A DNA stretch of 64,000 bases from Evansella alkalicola. Its GTDB lineage: Bacteria > Bacillota > Bacilli > Bacillales > Salisediminibacteriaceae. Location of the stretch: positions 133,072-197,071 of the forward strand of contig NZ_JAHQCR010000050.1 of the NCBI RefSeq assembly GCF_019042735.1, in the 5' to 3' direction. Below, piece after piece: positions 17,599-27,289 of the stretch. Below the pieces are notes generated by a model. That model searched no databases. It was not told the origin of the DNA and saw only the letters and a list, made by a program, of their open reading frames with translations. A program made the translations under genes and the position numbers. Each line of letters begins with the position of its first letter. Position 1 is the first letter of the stretch.

Positions 17599-20478
17599 TT
17601 AAGTCGTAGCAGTCATATCCTCCATCTGTTTCATTCGTTCTTCCATCCTTTGACGTTCACGCTCCAAAATCGGCTTGAGGAACTGGCCAGTGTAGGAGTC
17701 TTTCACCTCAGCCACCTTTTCTGGGGTACCGGAAGCGACTAATTTACCACCTTTGTCGCCACCCTCTGGACCTAGATCAATAATATGGTCGACCGTTTTA
17801 ATGACATCGAGATTATGCTCGATAACGAGAACAGTATCGCCATTTTCCACTAAACGTTGAAGCACCTTCAGTAAACGCTCAATATCTGCCACATGAAGTC
17901 CTGTCGTTGGTTCATCAAGGATATACAATGTACGCCCAGTAGACCTCCTATGAAGCTGAGAAGCTAACTTTACACGCTGCGCTTCCCCACCTGATAATGT
18001 TGTAGCTGGTTGCCCGAGCTTCATATACCCTAGTCCAACATCAGCTAACGTCTCGATTTTCCTTTTAATCCGAGGTATGTTTTCAAAGAAATCTACAGCA
18101 TCCTCTACTGTCATATCGAGGACATCGGCAATGGTCTTCCCTTTATACTTCACTTCCAACGTTTCACGGTTATAACGCTTACCATCGCATTCCTCACATG
18201 GAACATAGACATCAGGGAGGAAGTGCATTTCTATTTTTATAATTCCGTCACCACGGCAAGCTTCACACCGACCACCTTTAACGTTAAAACTAAAGCGGCC
18301 TTTCTTGTAACCCCGGACTTTCGCTTCATTGGTCATGGCATATACATCACGGATCTGGTCAAAAACACCAGTATAGGTTGCTGGATTAGAGCGTGGCGTT
18401 CTTCCAATTGGTGATTGGTCAATGTCTACCACTTTCTCTAGTAGCTCAATCCCCTCAATGGATTTATGCTCTCCTGGCTTTTCTTTTGCTGTTGTAAGCT
18501 TTGATACCACAGATTTATACAATATATCATTGATCAGCGTACTCTTACCTGATCCTGACACACCTGTTACAGCAACGAATATACCTAATGGGATATCAAC
18601 ATTTGCTCCCTTTAGATTATTTTCCTTCGCACCTTTGATAGAAAGCTTTCTCCCGTCAGATTTCCGACGTTCTACAGGTAGGGGGATGAATTTTTTCCCA
18701 GACAAGTATTGTCCAGTCAGTGAAGCATCATCCTTACATATTTCCTCAGGAGTCCCTGCTGCGATTACCTCTCCCCCATGGACACCAGCCCCTGGTCCAA
18801 TATCTATAATGTGGTCAGCAGCAATCATCGTATCCTCATCATGCTCCACCACAATCAACGTATTCCCAAGATCACGCATACGCTTCAACGTCTCGATCAA
18901 ACGATTGTTATCCCGCTGATGAAGCCCGATGGATGGCTCGTCCAATATATATAGGACACCCATCAGGGAAGATCCGATTTGTGTGGCTAGGCGAATTCGC
19001 TGCGCTTCCCCTCCAGAAAGGGTACCAGCAGCACGAGACATACTTAAATAATCTAACCCTACGTTGATTAAAAAACCAAGTCGCTCATCAATTTCATTAA
19101 GAATCATTCTAGCAATGGCCCGCTCTTTCGGAGTGAGTTCTAGTGTGTTAAAAAATGCTTTGGCATCTTTAATCGATAAACTCGTAATCTCTCCAATGTG
19201 CTTGTCAGCGATCTTCACAGAGAGAGCTTCCTTATGCAGACGATTCCCTTTACATGTTGGACAAGGCTTTTGTGCCATATATCCTTCCATCTGTTCGCGG
19301 ATATAGTCAGAAGTGGTTTCATGATAACGTCGAGAAATGTTATGAATAACCCCTTCAAAATAAATTTCCTTATCCCTAACAGTTCCAAATTCGTTTTCAT
19401 AGTAAAAATAGATTTTTTCAGAACCGCCACCATATAGAATCTTTTCCATTTGGTGTGGTGGGAGCTGATCTACTGGGGCATCCATATCGATGCCAAAATG
19501 GTCACACACGCTTTTTAACAGCTGTGGATAATATTGAGAGCTAGTAGGTTCCCAAGCTGCTATGGCCCCATCATTCAATGATTTATTCCAGTCAGGAACA
19601 ACAAGCTCTTTATCAACCTCTAGCTTATTTCCAAGACCATCACAGGAAGAACAAGCACCAAATGGACTGTTGAAGGAAAACATGCGTGGCTCCAGCTCTC
19701 CAATGGAGAAGCCACAGTGAGGGCAAGCGTGACGCTGACTAAAAAGAAGTTCTTCCTCACCAATCACGTCTACCATCGCTCTGCCATCTGCTAGCTCCAA
19801 TGCCGTTTCCAGAGAATCTGCTAAACGGGCTTCAATGCCTTCCTTAATGACAATCCTGTCAATAACTACTTCAATATTGTGCTTCTTATTTTTATCTAAA
19901 TCGAATTCTTCTGCAACTTCTCGCATTTCTCCATCTACGCGAACACGAACAAACCCTTGTTTTTTCATATCCTCTAAAACTTTCACATGGGCCCCTTTAC
20001 GTCCAGAGACAATCGGTGCAAGAATTTGCATCTTCGTTCTCTCAGGATAGTTCATCATGCGATCTACCATTTGTTGAACCGTTTGTGAGCTAATTTCAAT
20101 ACCATGAGTAGGGCAAATTGGACGACCTACGCGAGCATAGAGTAAACGAAGGTAGTCGTAGATTTCCGTTACGGTTCCCACTGTTGAACGTGGGTTTCTA
20201 CTCGTTGTTTTTTGGTCGATTGAAATAGCAGGAGATAACCCTTCGATCGTATCCACATCAGGCTTGTCCATCTGCCCTAAAAACTGACGGGCATAAGCCG
20301 ATAACGATTCAACATACCGCCTCTGTCCCTCAGCATATATCGTATCAAAGGCTAGGGAAGACTTCCCTGAACCTGATAATCCAGTAAGTACAACTAGCTT
20401 ATTCCTCGGTATTTCCACATCTATATTTTTCAAATTATGAGAGCGCGCTCCCTTTACAACGATGTTTTGTAATGACAT
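17599..20478 (-). CDS. uvrA: UvrA, excinuclease ABC subunit A
   Basis: DNA-damage recognition ATPase of nucleotide excision repair; loads UvrB. Two ABC modules: Walker A GLSGSGKSSLAFDT near residue 31 and GVSGSGKSTLIND near 640, signatures LSGGEAQRIRLA and LSGGEAQRVKLA. Zinc sites are CPHCGFSIG...CSSC and CEACRGDG...CEEC. Full length (959 aa). ATG 20478 lies 8 nt after the uvrB stop, with GAAGGGTG upstream; a classic uvrBA operon. Confidence 0.98.
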   Translation of the reverse strand: MSLQNIVVKGARSHNLKNIDVEIPRNKLVVLTGLSGSGKSSLAFDTIYAEGQRRYVESLSAYARQFLGQMDKPDVDTIEGLSPAISIDQKTTSRNPRSTVGTVTEIYDYLRLLYARVGRPICPTHGIEISSQTVQQMVDRMMNYPERTKMQILAPIVSGRKGAHVKVLEDMKKQGFVRVRVDGEMREVAEEFDLDKNKKHNIEVVIDRIVIKEGIEARLADSLETALELADGRAMVDVIGEEELLFSQRHACPHCGFSIGELEPRMFSFNSPFGACSSCDGLGNKLEVDKELVVPDWNKSLNDGAIAAWEPTSSQYYPQLLKSVCDHFGIDMDAPVDQLPPHQMEKILYGGGSEKIYFYYENEFGTVRDKEIYFEGVIHNISRRYHETTSDYIREQMEGYMAQKPCPTCKGNRLHKEALSVKIADKHIGEITSLSIKDAKAFFNTLELTPKERAIARMILNEIDERLGFLINVGLDYLSMSRAAGTLSGGEAQRIRLATQIGSSLMGVLYILDEPSIGLHQRDNNRLIETLKRMRDLGNTLIVVEHDEDTMIAADHIIDIGPGAGVHGGEVIAAGTPEEICKDDASLTGQYLSGKKFIPLPVERRKSDGRKLSIKGAKENNLKGANVDIPLGIFVAVTGVSGSGKSTLINDILYKSVVSKLTTAKEKPGEHKSIEGIELLEKVVDIDQSPIGRTPRSNPATYTGVFDQIRDVYAMTNEAKVRGYKKGRFSFNVKGGRCEACRGDGIIKIEMHFLPDVYVPCEECDGKRYNRETLEVKYKGKTIADVLDMTVEDAVDFFENIPRIKRKIETLADVGLGYMKLGQPATTLSGGEAQRVKLASQLHRRSTGRTLYILDEPTTGLHVADIERLLKVLQRLVENGDTVLVIEHNLDVIKTVDHIIDLGPEGGDKGGKLVASGTPEKVAEVKDSYTGQFLKPILERERQRMEERMKQMEDMTATT

Positions 20479-20485
20479 GCATCGT

Positions 20486-22510
20486 TCACCCTTCCGATTT
20501 CAATTCGAGAATGACGTCCCGAAGCTCAGCTGCACGCTCGAAGTTCAAATCCTTCGCCGCCGCTTTCATCTCCGCTTCCATTCTTTCAATCACTTTCACT
20601 CGCTCCTTCTTACTTAGCTTCTGCTTCGGAGCTGCAATTACTTCTTTCACATCATAAGCCTCATCCGACTCGGCTGCCAAGGTTGCCCGAATGAGCTCCG
20701 GTACCGCCTTTTGAATCGTCTGCGGCGTGATACCGTGTTTTTCATTATATTCCTTCTGGACTTGACGTCGTCGCTTCGTTTCCTCAATGGCGATTTCCAT
20801 GGAACGAGTCATCTTATCGGCATACATGATAACGTGTCCATTGGCATTTCTCGCAGCACGCCCCATCGTCTGAATTAACGACCGCTCTGCCCGTAAGAAG
20901 CCTTCCTTATCTGCATCGAGGATGGCAACGAGGGAAACCTCTGGAATATCGAGCCCTTCCCGCAACAAGTTTATTCCCACGAGAACATCAAAATGCCCAA
21001 GCCGCAATTCCCTAATAATTTGAATCCGCTCCAACGTCTTAATATCTGAATGGAGATACTGAACCTTAATTCCAATCTCCTTTAAATAATCTGTTAGATC
21101 CTCCGACATTTTTTTCGTCAACGTCGTAATTAATACCCGTTCCTTCCGCTCTTTCCGAACGTGAATCTCCTCAAGTAAATCATCAATCTGCCCTTCAATA
21201 GGTCGTACATCTACCGTTGGATCCAATAAACCAGTTGGACGGATAATTTGCTCCACCATCTTCGGACACGTCTCCAGCTCATATGGACCAGGTGTTGCTG
21301 AAACGAAAATCGTCTGATGTATATGCTTTTCAAACTCCTCAAACTTTAACGGCCTGTTATCTTTGGCAGATGGAAGACGGAAGCCATGATCAACGAGTAC
21401 TCCTTTTCGAGCCTGGTCACCATTGTACATACCCCTCACTTGAGGAAGCGTAACATGGGACTCATCCACGACAATCAAGAAATCCTCTGGAAAATAATCA
21501 ATGAGTGTGTATGGCGTTGCCCCAGGTTCGCGAAAAGTAAGATGTCGCGAATAATTCTCAATACCTGAGCAGTAGCCCATCTCCTGCATCATTTCAATAT
21601 CATATTTCGTTCGCTGTTCGAGACGCTGTGCTTCTAGAAGCTTACCTTTATCATTCATTTCCTTCAGCGTTTCCTCGAGCTCCTTTTCAATGTTCACAAT
21701 GGCCCGCTTCAATTTTTCCTCACGAGTAACGAAGTGGGACGCTGGGAATATGGCCACATGATTTCGCTCACCAAGAATCTCACCAGTTAGGGCGTCCACT
21801 TCCGTTATCCGGTCAATTTCGTCCCCGAAAAACTCCACACGCAAACAGTGCTCGTCCTTAGAGGCAGGAAAAATCTCCACCACATCACCACGGACGCGGA
21901 ACGTACCACGAGTGAAGTTCACATCATTTCGGTCATACTGGATATCCACGAGATCCCTTAATAACTGATTACGCTCCTTCTCCATACCCGTACGTAGCGA
22001 AACCACCAACTCACTATATTCCGTTGGCGAACCTAGACCATATATACAAGACACACTCGCAACAATAATGACATCTTTCCGCTCGAATAATGAACTTGTA
22101 GCAGAGTGCCGTAGCTTATCTATCTCATCATTAATACTGGCGTCCTTTTCAATGAAAGTATCTGACTGTGGAATGTAGGCTTCTGGTTGATAATAATCGT
22201 AGTAACTGACGAAGTATTCAACAGCATTGTTCGGAAAAAACTCCTTGAACTCACTGTATAGCTGCCCCGCTAACGTCTTATTGTGGGCGATAACAAGCGT
22301 AGGCTTGTTTACTTCTTTAATAACATTAGAAATGGTGAAAGTCTTCCCAGTACCAGTTGCACCAAGCAACGTTTGAAACTTCTTCCCTTGATGAATCCCC
22401 TCTACAAGCTCCTCGATCGCCTTTGGCTGATCACCTTGAGGCTCGTATTTCGAGACAAGCTCAAAGGCCTTAGAATTCCCAGCATCTATCTCCTTTTGAG
22501 TCACTTTCAT
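20486..22510 (-). CDS. uvrB: UvrB, excinuclease ABC subunit B
   Basis: Helicase-like damage-verification subunit. Walker A LLGATGTGKTFT, beta-hairpin YYDYYQPEAY, helicase motifs VDESHVTLPQ and QTMGRAARN, and a C-terminal UVR coiled coil (VIERMEAEMKAAAKDLNFE) that binds UvrC. Length 674 aa is normal. ATG follows AAGGGAGG. Confidence 0.98.
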   Translation of the reverse strand: MKVTQKEIDAGNSKAFELVSKYEPQGDQPKAIEELVEGIHQGKKFQTLLGATGTGKTFTISNVIKEVNKPTLVIAHNKTLAGQLYSEFKEFFPNNAVEYFVSYYDYYQPEAYIPQSDTFIEKDASINDEIDKLRHSATSSLFERKDVIIVASVSCIYGLGSPTEYSELVVSLRTGMEKERNQLLRDLVDIQYDRNDVNFTRGTFRVRGDVVEIFPASKDEHCLRVEFFGDEIDRITEVDALTGEILGERNHVAIFPASHFVTREEKLKRAIVNIEKELEETLKEMNDKGKLLEAQRLEQRTKYDIEMMQEMGYCSGIENYSRHLTFREPGATPYTLIDYFPEDFLIVVDESHVTLPQVRGMYNGDQARKGVLVDHGFRLPSAKDNRPLKFEEFEKHIHQTIFVSATPGPYELETCPKMVEQIIRPTGLLDPTVDVRPIEGQIDDLLEEIHVRKERKERVLITTLTKKMSEDLTDYLKEIGIKVQYLHSDIKTLERIQIIRELRLGHFDVLVGINLLREGLDIPEVSLVAILDADKEGFLRAERSLIQTMGRAARNANGHVIMYADKMTRSMEIAIEETKRRRQVQKEYNEKHGITPQTIQKAVPELIRATLAAESDEAYDVKEVIAAPKQKLSKKERVKVIERMEAEMKAAAKDLNFERAAELRDVILELKSEG

Positions 22511-23027
22511 AAACCTCCCTTGGAAAAAATAAAGTAATGTATGTCCCTATCGTGTCACAAGCTGTGGGGATCGTATCCTTCCCTGATAAAGCTGAATTTC
22601 CTTGTATCACGTACGATCCGGAGAACACTACTTAGCTTTCGTATGTGTAGTAAAAACCAAAAACCGGTTATTTCATCTATTATGAGTAAACTAAGTTTGT
22701 TTAAAATTTGTTTCAGACTATTCTTATCTGTGGGCTACCGAAAATAGGCGTGATGTATTCTTTTCATGCGCCTATGATCATGGTGCTTATTTTATATTGC
22801 ATGGGGATCTACCCTACCTATCGTGAAAATAGCATAATAGTAATGAAGATGCTATATCAACTGCTACAATATATCATTGCGAAAATTACTTAGAAATGCA
22901 AACCTCACGCACCGTTTAAGAATGGTGCTTTTAACCACTCTTCTCATTCTTTACATATTTCTCACATTATAACACAAGACAATCCAAATAACAAACATAT
23001 GTTCTGTTACAAAATTCAGGTAAATTC
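22511..23027. other. Intergenic region upstream of uvrB
   Basis: About 500 bp. B. subtilis has csbA near uvrB, but I find no CsbA-like frame here. Short plus-strand frames near 22.5-22.9 kb have no SD. A small plus-strand hairpin GCACC/GGTGC (22909-22928) followed by TTTT might be a weak terminator. The uvrB promoter, possibly LexA-controlled, should lie here, but I could not assign an SOS box. Confidence 0.4.
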
Positions 23028-23096
23028 AGGGACCAGGTCCCCGAATTTTCTGTGAACGTTCACAAAATTGTGCGGGACCAGGTCCCGCACAATTTT
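23028..23096. repeat. Two REP-type palindromes between minJ and uvrB
   Basis: One core at 23028-23046, and a perfect palindrome at 23064-23096 with 16-bp arms around a central A (AAAATTGTGCGGGACC arm). It lies between the uvrB upstream region and the minJ terminator. Confidence 0.88.
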
Positions 23097-23104
23097 CCTG
23101 CACA

Positions 23105-23140
23105 TAAAAAATATCCCCGGCTCACACAGAACCAGGGACA
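23105..23140 (-). terminator. Intrinsic terminator after minJ
   Basis: TCCCCGG (23114-23120) pairs with CCAGGGA (23132-23138) with one mismatch. On the minus strand ATATTTTTT follows. Confidence 0.7.
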
Positions 23141-23170
23141 CACTTAGTTATCTAATACAGCTACCAGTTG

Positions 23171-25099
23171 TTACTTTCTCTTTCCACGATCTTTTTCTTC
23201 CTCTTCAAGCTTCGGACGCCATTTATTCCTTTCAGGCTGGGTTTTCCTAAACTCATCATAAAAGGCAGATAAACCCGCTGCCTGCCCGTATGGCATATTG
23301 CCATTTTCAGGTCTTCTTTCTTCTTTCTCTAAAACTACACTATTATCATGTTCGAACAAATTTTTACTTTCAACTTCTCCTCTGCCATCTTCCCCATACG
23401 ACGATTCTTTTTCATTTCGCTCCGAATAAGAAGGTTCTTCTTGTAAATCTGACTCCCACGCCTCATTCGCAACCTCAACCTCTACATCTGTAGCAATCTC
23501 TTCTTGACTATCAACTACATTTTTAGTTTCAACTTCAACGTCGTATTCATCTTCATTTAACTCTGGTTCTTGCTCCACACCTTCTTCAAGCTCCCAAACA
23601 TCGTTTCCTAACTCTAGTCTATTTTTTTCTTCAACAAGAACATCATGGTCGTCTTCCAAAGTAACAGCAGCCTCTTCCATTGATTCCGTTCTGATTTCGT
23701 CAACATTGACTGAACTATCAACTTGCCCGAGCTCCTGATCCTGTTGCCCCAACGCCTGACCTTGACCCTTAACCATGACCTGATCCTGCTCCTGATTCTC
23801 TTCTTGATCTTGCTGCCCTTGCCCAGCATCTCCCACATTCATCTCAGGAATTTCCAGACCATTCACACCATTACGATCATGATGAATAACGACAGATGAA
23901 CGAAGACCACGGGCAGATAAATTGCTCTCTCCCCCATCATCTGGAGCGAACAGCAAACCAATTTGATAATGATCCCCTTGAAAAATAGAAGAGTGGGCAA
24001 AGCGCAATTCACCAGAGTGATCTAAAACCTCGAGCTTGCAATACGCAGAGTTTTTTTGCAACGCCTCATACAATTCGCGCTGAGAGCTTACATGCCAACC
24101 ATTCACTTTCGTAATCGTCTCTCCCACTTCTATCCCCAATTTATCAGCCGTCGTATATGGAAGTACACCAAGTACCGTCAAGCCCTCTTGCTTCGGTACA
24201 AAAAGACTGTTACGACTTCTGTCCCTGGACTGATGGAAAAAGTAAATAAATTCCCTACCAATAATGATTACACCTGCAATCACTGGTAGTAAAAATGACC
24301 AATATGTGGCTGCCCCTGCAATGAAAGCAGCAATAATTCCTAATAATAACAGGCGATTCCCGATTTTTTTAACCCCATCAATTGGTATCCCAGATGTCAC
24401 TAACCCATGGACGCCGAGGATAAAAGGCACAAACATAAAGCCACTTCCACCACTACCAGATGACTGAAACAGCGGCCACCAGCCATCAAAACTAATTGTA
24501 CCTGCTGGTATCAAAACAAATATTGGTAAAAACCACAGTCGATTTACTTTATGTCCGCCTACAGTTTTCCCCCTACTGCTAGTAAATAGGACGGGCGTTG
24601 TTTTTTTCCACCCATTGCTTAAAACTAACAATGATTCCGCAAGAAGTAACAATACTAGTAACCACCCAAATCCAGTATGGTTCATAAGCTGAATCTCAAG
24701 GAGTGCATTATTTAGCCAAGGATAGGCTGTCCCACCTTCTGGTAAAAAAAACGTTATTAAAAATGCAATCGAACCGACTAACGTCATACTTAGCCAACGT
24801 GCGCTCATAAATGGTATAAATAAAATCCACACTGCTCCTATTAAAAGCAACATACCAATTGGGATTTCTATTCCAATCAATGCAATGATGATTGAAAGGG
24901 CAAGTGCAAAAACAAGGCTGCTTAGTAATGGAAAAGTTAAATCATGGATATAATCGTATACTCTTGTGTGAAAATCTTTTCTTTCACGTTTTACACGGCG
25001 AATCCCAAACCATAACGCCGTAATGAAAAATAAATATGTTAATGGGTGAAGCCATAACCGCCCAAATGCTCGTAGGATTTCCAAGGCAACGACATCCAA
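23171..25099 (-). CDS. minJ: MinJ-like polytopic PDZ protein with long acidic tail
   Basis: Topology and synteny (ctpB-minJ-uvrB) match MinJ, which bridges DivIVA to MinCD at division sites. The first ~290 residues contain about 7-8 hydrophobic segments. A PDZ domain follows at about 300-390 (GLTVLGVLPYTTADKLGIEV, ITKVNGWHVSSQRELYEAL). Unlike the ~400-aa B. subtilis protein, it continues for ~240 more residues, very rich in Glu, Asp and Gln and ending in a basic KRK stretch. TTG start at 25099 follows GGAGGGGG by 7 nt. Confidence 0.85.
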   Translation of the reverse strand: MDVVALEILRAFGRLWLHPLTYLFFITALWFGIRRVKRERKDFHTRVYDYIHDLTFPLLSSLVFALALSIIIALIGIEIPIGMLLLIGAVWILFIPFMSARWLSMTLVGSIAFLITFFLPEGGTAYPWLNNALLEIQLMNHTGFGWLLVLLLLAESLLVLSNGWKKTTPVLFTSSRGKTVGGHKVNRLWFLPIFVLIPAGTISFDGWWPLFQSSGSGGSGFMFVPFILGVHGLVTSGIPIDGVKKIGNRLLLLGIIAAFIAGAATYWSFLLPVIAGVIIIGREFIYFFHQSRDRSRNSLFVPKQEGLTVLGVLPYTTADKLGIEVGETITKVNGWHVSSQRELYEALQKNSAYCKLEVLDHSGELRFAHSSIFQGDHYQIGLLFAPDDGGESNLSARGLRSSVVIHHDRNGVNGLEIPEMNVGDAGQGQQDQEENQEQDQVMVKGQGQALGQQDQELGQVDSSVNVDEIRTESMEEAAVTLEDDHDVLVEEKNRLELGNDVWELEEGVEQEPELNEDEYDVEVETKNVVDSQEEIATDVEVEVANEAWESDLQEEPSYSERNEKESSYGEDGRGEVESKNLFEHDNSVVLEKEERRPENGNMPYGQAAGLSAFYDEFRKTQPERNKWRPKLEEEEKDRGKRK

Positions 25100-25275
25100 A
25101 ATAATTCCCCCTCCGCCAATTCTCTCTATAAAAAATACAACGTACTTATTATGTAAAAATTATTAAATAATTCCCTTCCTTTCATTGTAATTCAATTTCA
25201 CTAAAATAAAAGCACTTTTTAGTCAATTATTGCAATTTTTCTCTTTCATAATTATTCCAATAAAAAAGTTCACAA

Positions 25276-25304
25276 AAAAGTCGGGGACCAGGTCCCCGAC
25301 TTTT
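25276..25304 (-). terminator. REP palindrome acting as ctpB terminator
   Basis: A perfect 29-nt palindrome (14-bp arms, AAAAGTCGGGGACC, central A) starts 20 nt past the ctpB stop. On the minus strand the stem runs straight into six T. It is therefore both a REP family member and a textbook intrinsic terminator. Confidence 0.85.
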
Positions 25305-25323
25305 CCGACTTTTTCATGACATT

Positions 25324-26826
25324 TTACTCAACTAACAGTTCTACTGCCTTTTTAAACTGGTAGTCATATTCCCTATCCTGAATGACGTTAACAAGCTCCG
25401 TTTGTAGTCGTTCTGCCGTATCACGGTCAATATCACCTGTCACATCAATCCCTACATCACTTTGGAATTCCCTTACTGCAGAAGCTGTTTCATCACTGAA
25501 ATAGCCGTCCTCACGTCCAGGGTCAAATCCAAGTCCACTTAACATAATTTGCGCATTACGGACATGCTCACTCGTCACATCTTCCGTTAAGCTCTCCCCT
25601 TCATTAACAACGATTGGAGACACATAGAAAAACTCAGGTTGCGCAACTTCAACTGTAGGTTCAACTCCCACTTCATTTATATAATTCCCTGCAGAAGTTA
25701 ACCACTTATACAGCGTTAGCTTTATTTCACTACCGTCATCCATACGCAATGTTTGCTGAACGGTTCCTTTACCAAAAGTCGTTTTCCCAACAACGTCATA
25801 CCCCCCAGCCTCAATTAAAGCAGCAGCGAGTATTTCAGAAGCAGAAGCACTACCTTCATTAATTAAACCAACAATTGGATAGGATCTCGTATCTTCCAGA
25901 CTGGAAATGTGTCGCATACGATCACCATTTCGATTTTCTATTTGAACAACAGGCTCTCCACCAGGAATAATCAAATCACCTATATCCTCGACACTTTGTA
26001 AAAACCCGCCTGGATTTCCACGAACATCGATAATTAATCCATCAATTCCTTGTTCTTCAAAGCTAAGTAATTCCTCTTCAAAACGTTCTGCTGTATTCTC
26101 AGAGAATGATCTTAATTCAATAACACCAATTTTCTTCCCATTCTCTTCTACAAGATCTGAATAAACAGTTTCAATCGGAATAGTATCGCGAACTACATCA
26201 AATTCTAATAAGTCATTAACCCCAGGCCTTTCGATCGTAAGGGTGACAACCGTTCCTTTTTCACCACGGATTTTTAAGACTGCCTCATATAAGGATAAGC
26301 CTTCAATATCTTCCCCATCTACCTTGATGACTTGATCATTTGGTCTAAGTCCAGCATCTTCAGCAGGCGAATCCCTGAAAGGAGCAACGATTGTTACTTT
26401 ACCATTTGTCATACTTACTTCGGCACCGATACCTTCAAACGACGAATCCAACGATTCCATGAATTCCCTTGCTGTGACTTCGTCCATATAAACAGAATAT
26501 GGATCGTCCAAAGTTTCGAGCATACCTGAAATGGCACCTTCCAACAGCTTTGAACTGTCAACTTCCTCTACATATCTATCTAAAATTAGGTCGAACGCAG
26601 TACTGAATTTTTCAATATTTTCATCAAGAATAGCGGGCGTTGGCGTTTCTTCCCCATAGCTCTCATCAGTACTTTCTTGTCCGTTGTCGCCATCAGTCTG
26701 TTCAATGACAGGTGTTACATCACCATTACTCCACACATTCATTCCAACATACATACCACTAGCACCTAATAGTAAGGATAGAACAATTACTGTTGGCATT
26801 AAAACCTTGTTTAGATTTGCATTCAT
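25324..26826 (-). CDS. ctpB: CtpB-like carboxyl-terminal processing protease (S41)
   Basis: Secreted, membrane-anchored serine protease; in B. subtilis CtpB cleaves SpoIVFA during sporulation signalling. N-terminal signal anchor (VLMPTVIVLSLLLGASGMYV), an acidic linker, a PDZ domain around 115-190 (FEGIGAEVSMTNGKVTIV, AGLRPNDQVIKVDGE), then the S41 core. The catalytic Ser lies in NEGSASASE and the Lys in GKTTFGKGTVQ. A C-terminal peptidoglycan-binding domain (about 430-485) has GLGFDPGREDGYFSDET. ATG 26826 follows AGAGGTG; 500 aa. Confidence 0.93.
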   Translation of the reverse strand: MNANLNKVLMPTVIVLSLLLGASGMYVGMNVWSNGDVTPVIEQTDGDNGQESTDESYGEETPTPAILDENIEKFSTAFDLILDRYVEEVDSSKLLEGAISGMLETLDDPYSVYMDEVTAREFMESLDSSFEGIGAEVSMTNGKVTIVAPFRDSPAEDAGLRPNDQVIKVDGEDIEGLSLYEAVLKIRGEKGTVVTLTIERPGVNDLLEFDVVRDTIPIETVYSDLVEENGKKIGVIELRSFSENTAERFEEELLSFEEQGIDGLIIDVRGNPGGFLQSVEDIGDLIIPGGEPVVQIENRNGDRMRHISSLEDTRSYPIVGLINEGSASASEILAAALIEAGGYDVVGKTTFGKGTVQQTLRMDDGSEIKLTLYKWLTSAGNYINEVGVEPTVEVAQPEFFYVSPIVVNEGESLTEDVTSEHVRNAQIMLSGLGFDPGREDGYFSDETASAVREFQSDVGIDVTGDIDRDTAERLQTELVNVIQDREYDYQFKKAVELLVE

Positions 26827-27243
26827 ACTTTCACCTCTTCTGCCCCTCGTTTGACTTATTAAACACATTAATGTTTTTTTATGTAAGGCTTGTTAATAAC
26901 AAATTAACTTGCTCTTGCTCAACAATATTTTGAGCCTAGTCTCTTAATAAAAAGAAACATCTTCCCTATCTAAAAAAAGTTATATGACTTATCATACCAA
27001 AAATAAGCCTTTATTAAAATGATGACAACTTGAAACATTTTCAAACCCACAAATATTAATTTAAAAATGTCTCAAGTTACTCAGAAAACTTGTCTTATTA
27101 TATTCAGAACGTTATAGATTATGTACTAGCTAATAAATTCATACTATTCTAATCCAAACCGTTTAAGTGGTCACTCTAGCGACTTCACACCCTCACTAAT
27201 GCAAACCACCCATACAAAATACATAATCACCTTATAAATCAAA
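26827..27243. other. Intergenic region ctpB - M23 peptidase
   Basis: About 420 bp, AT-rich. No gene or recognised element; it presumably includes the ctpB promoter. Confidence 0.4.
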
Positions 27244-27282
27244 TAAAAAGGACATGCCCGTTGATAACAACAGACATATCCC
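27244..27282 (-). terminator. Intrinsic terminator after the M23 peptidase gene
   Basis: Imperfect inverted repeat GGACATGCCCGTTG / CAACAGACATATCC around ATAA, followed on the minus strand by TTTTTATTT, 10 nt past the stop. Confidence 0.8.
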
Positions 27283-27289
27283 CTTGCAA

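Noticed and set aside
22541..22893. Two short plus-strand frames upstream of uvrB (68 and 61 codons)
   Set aside because: No SD, no family resemblance; a csbA homologue was looked for and not found.
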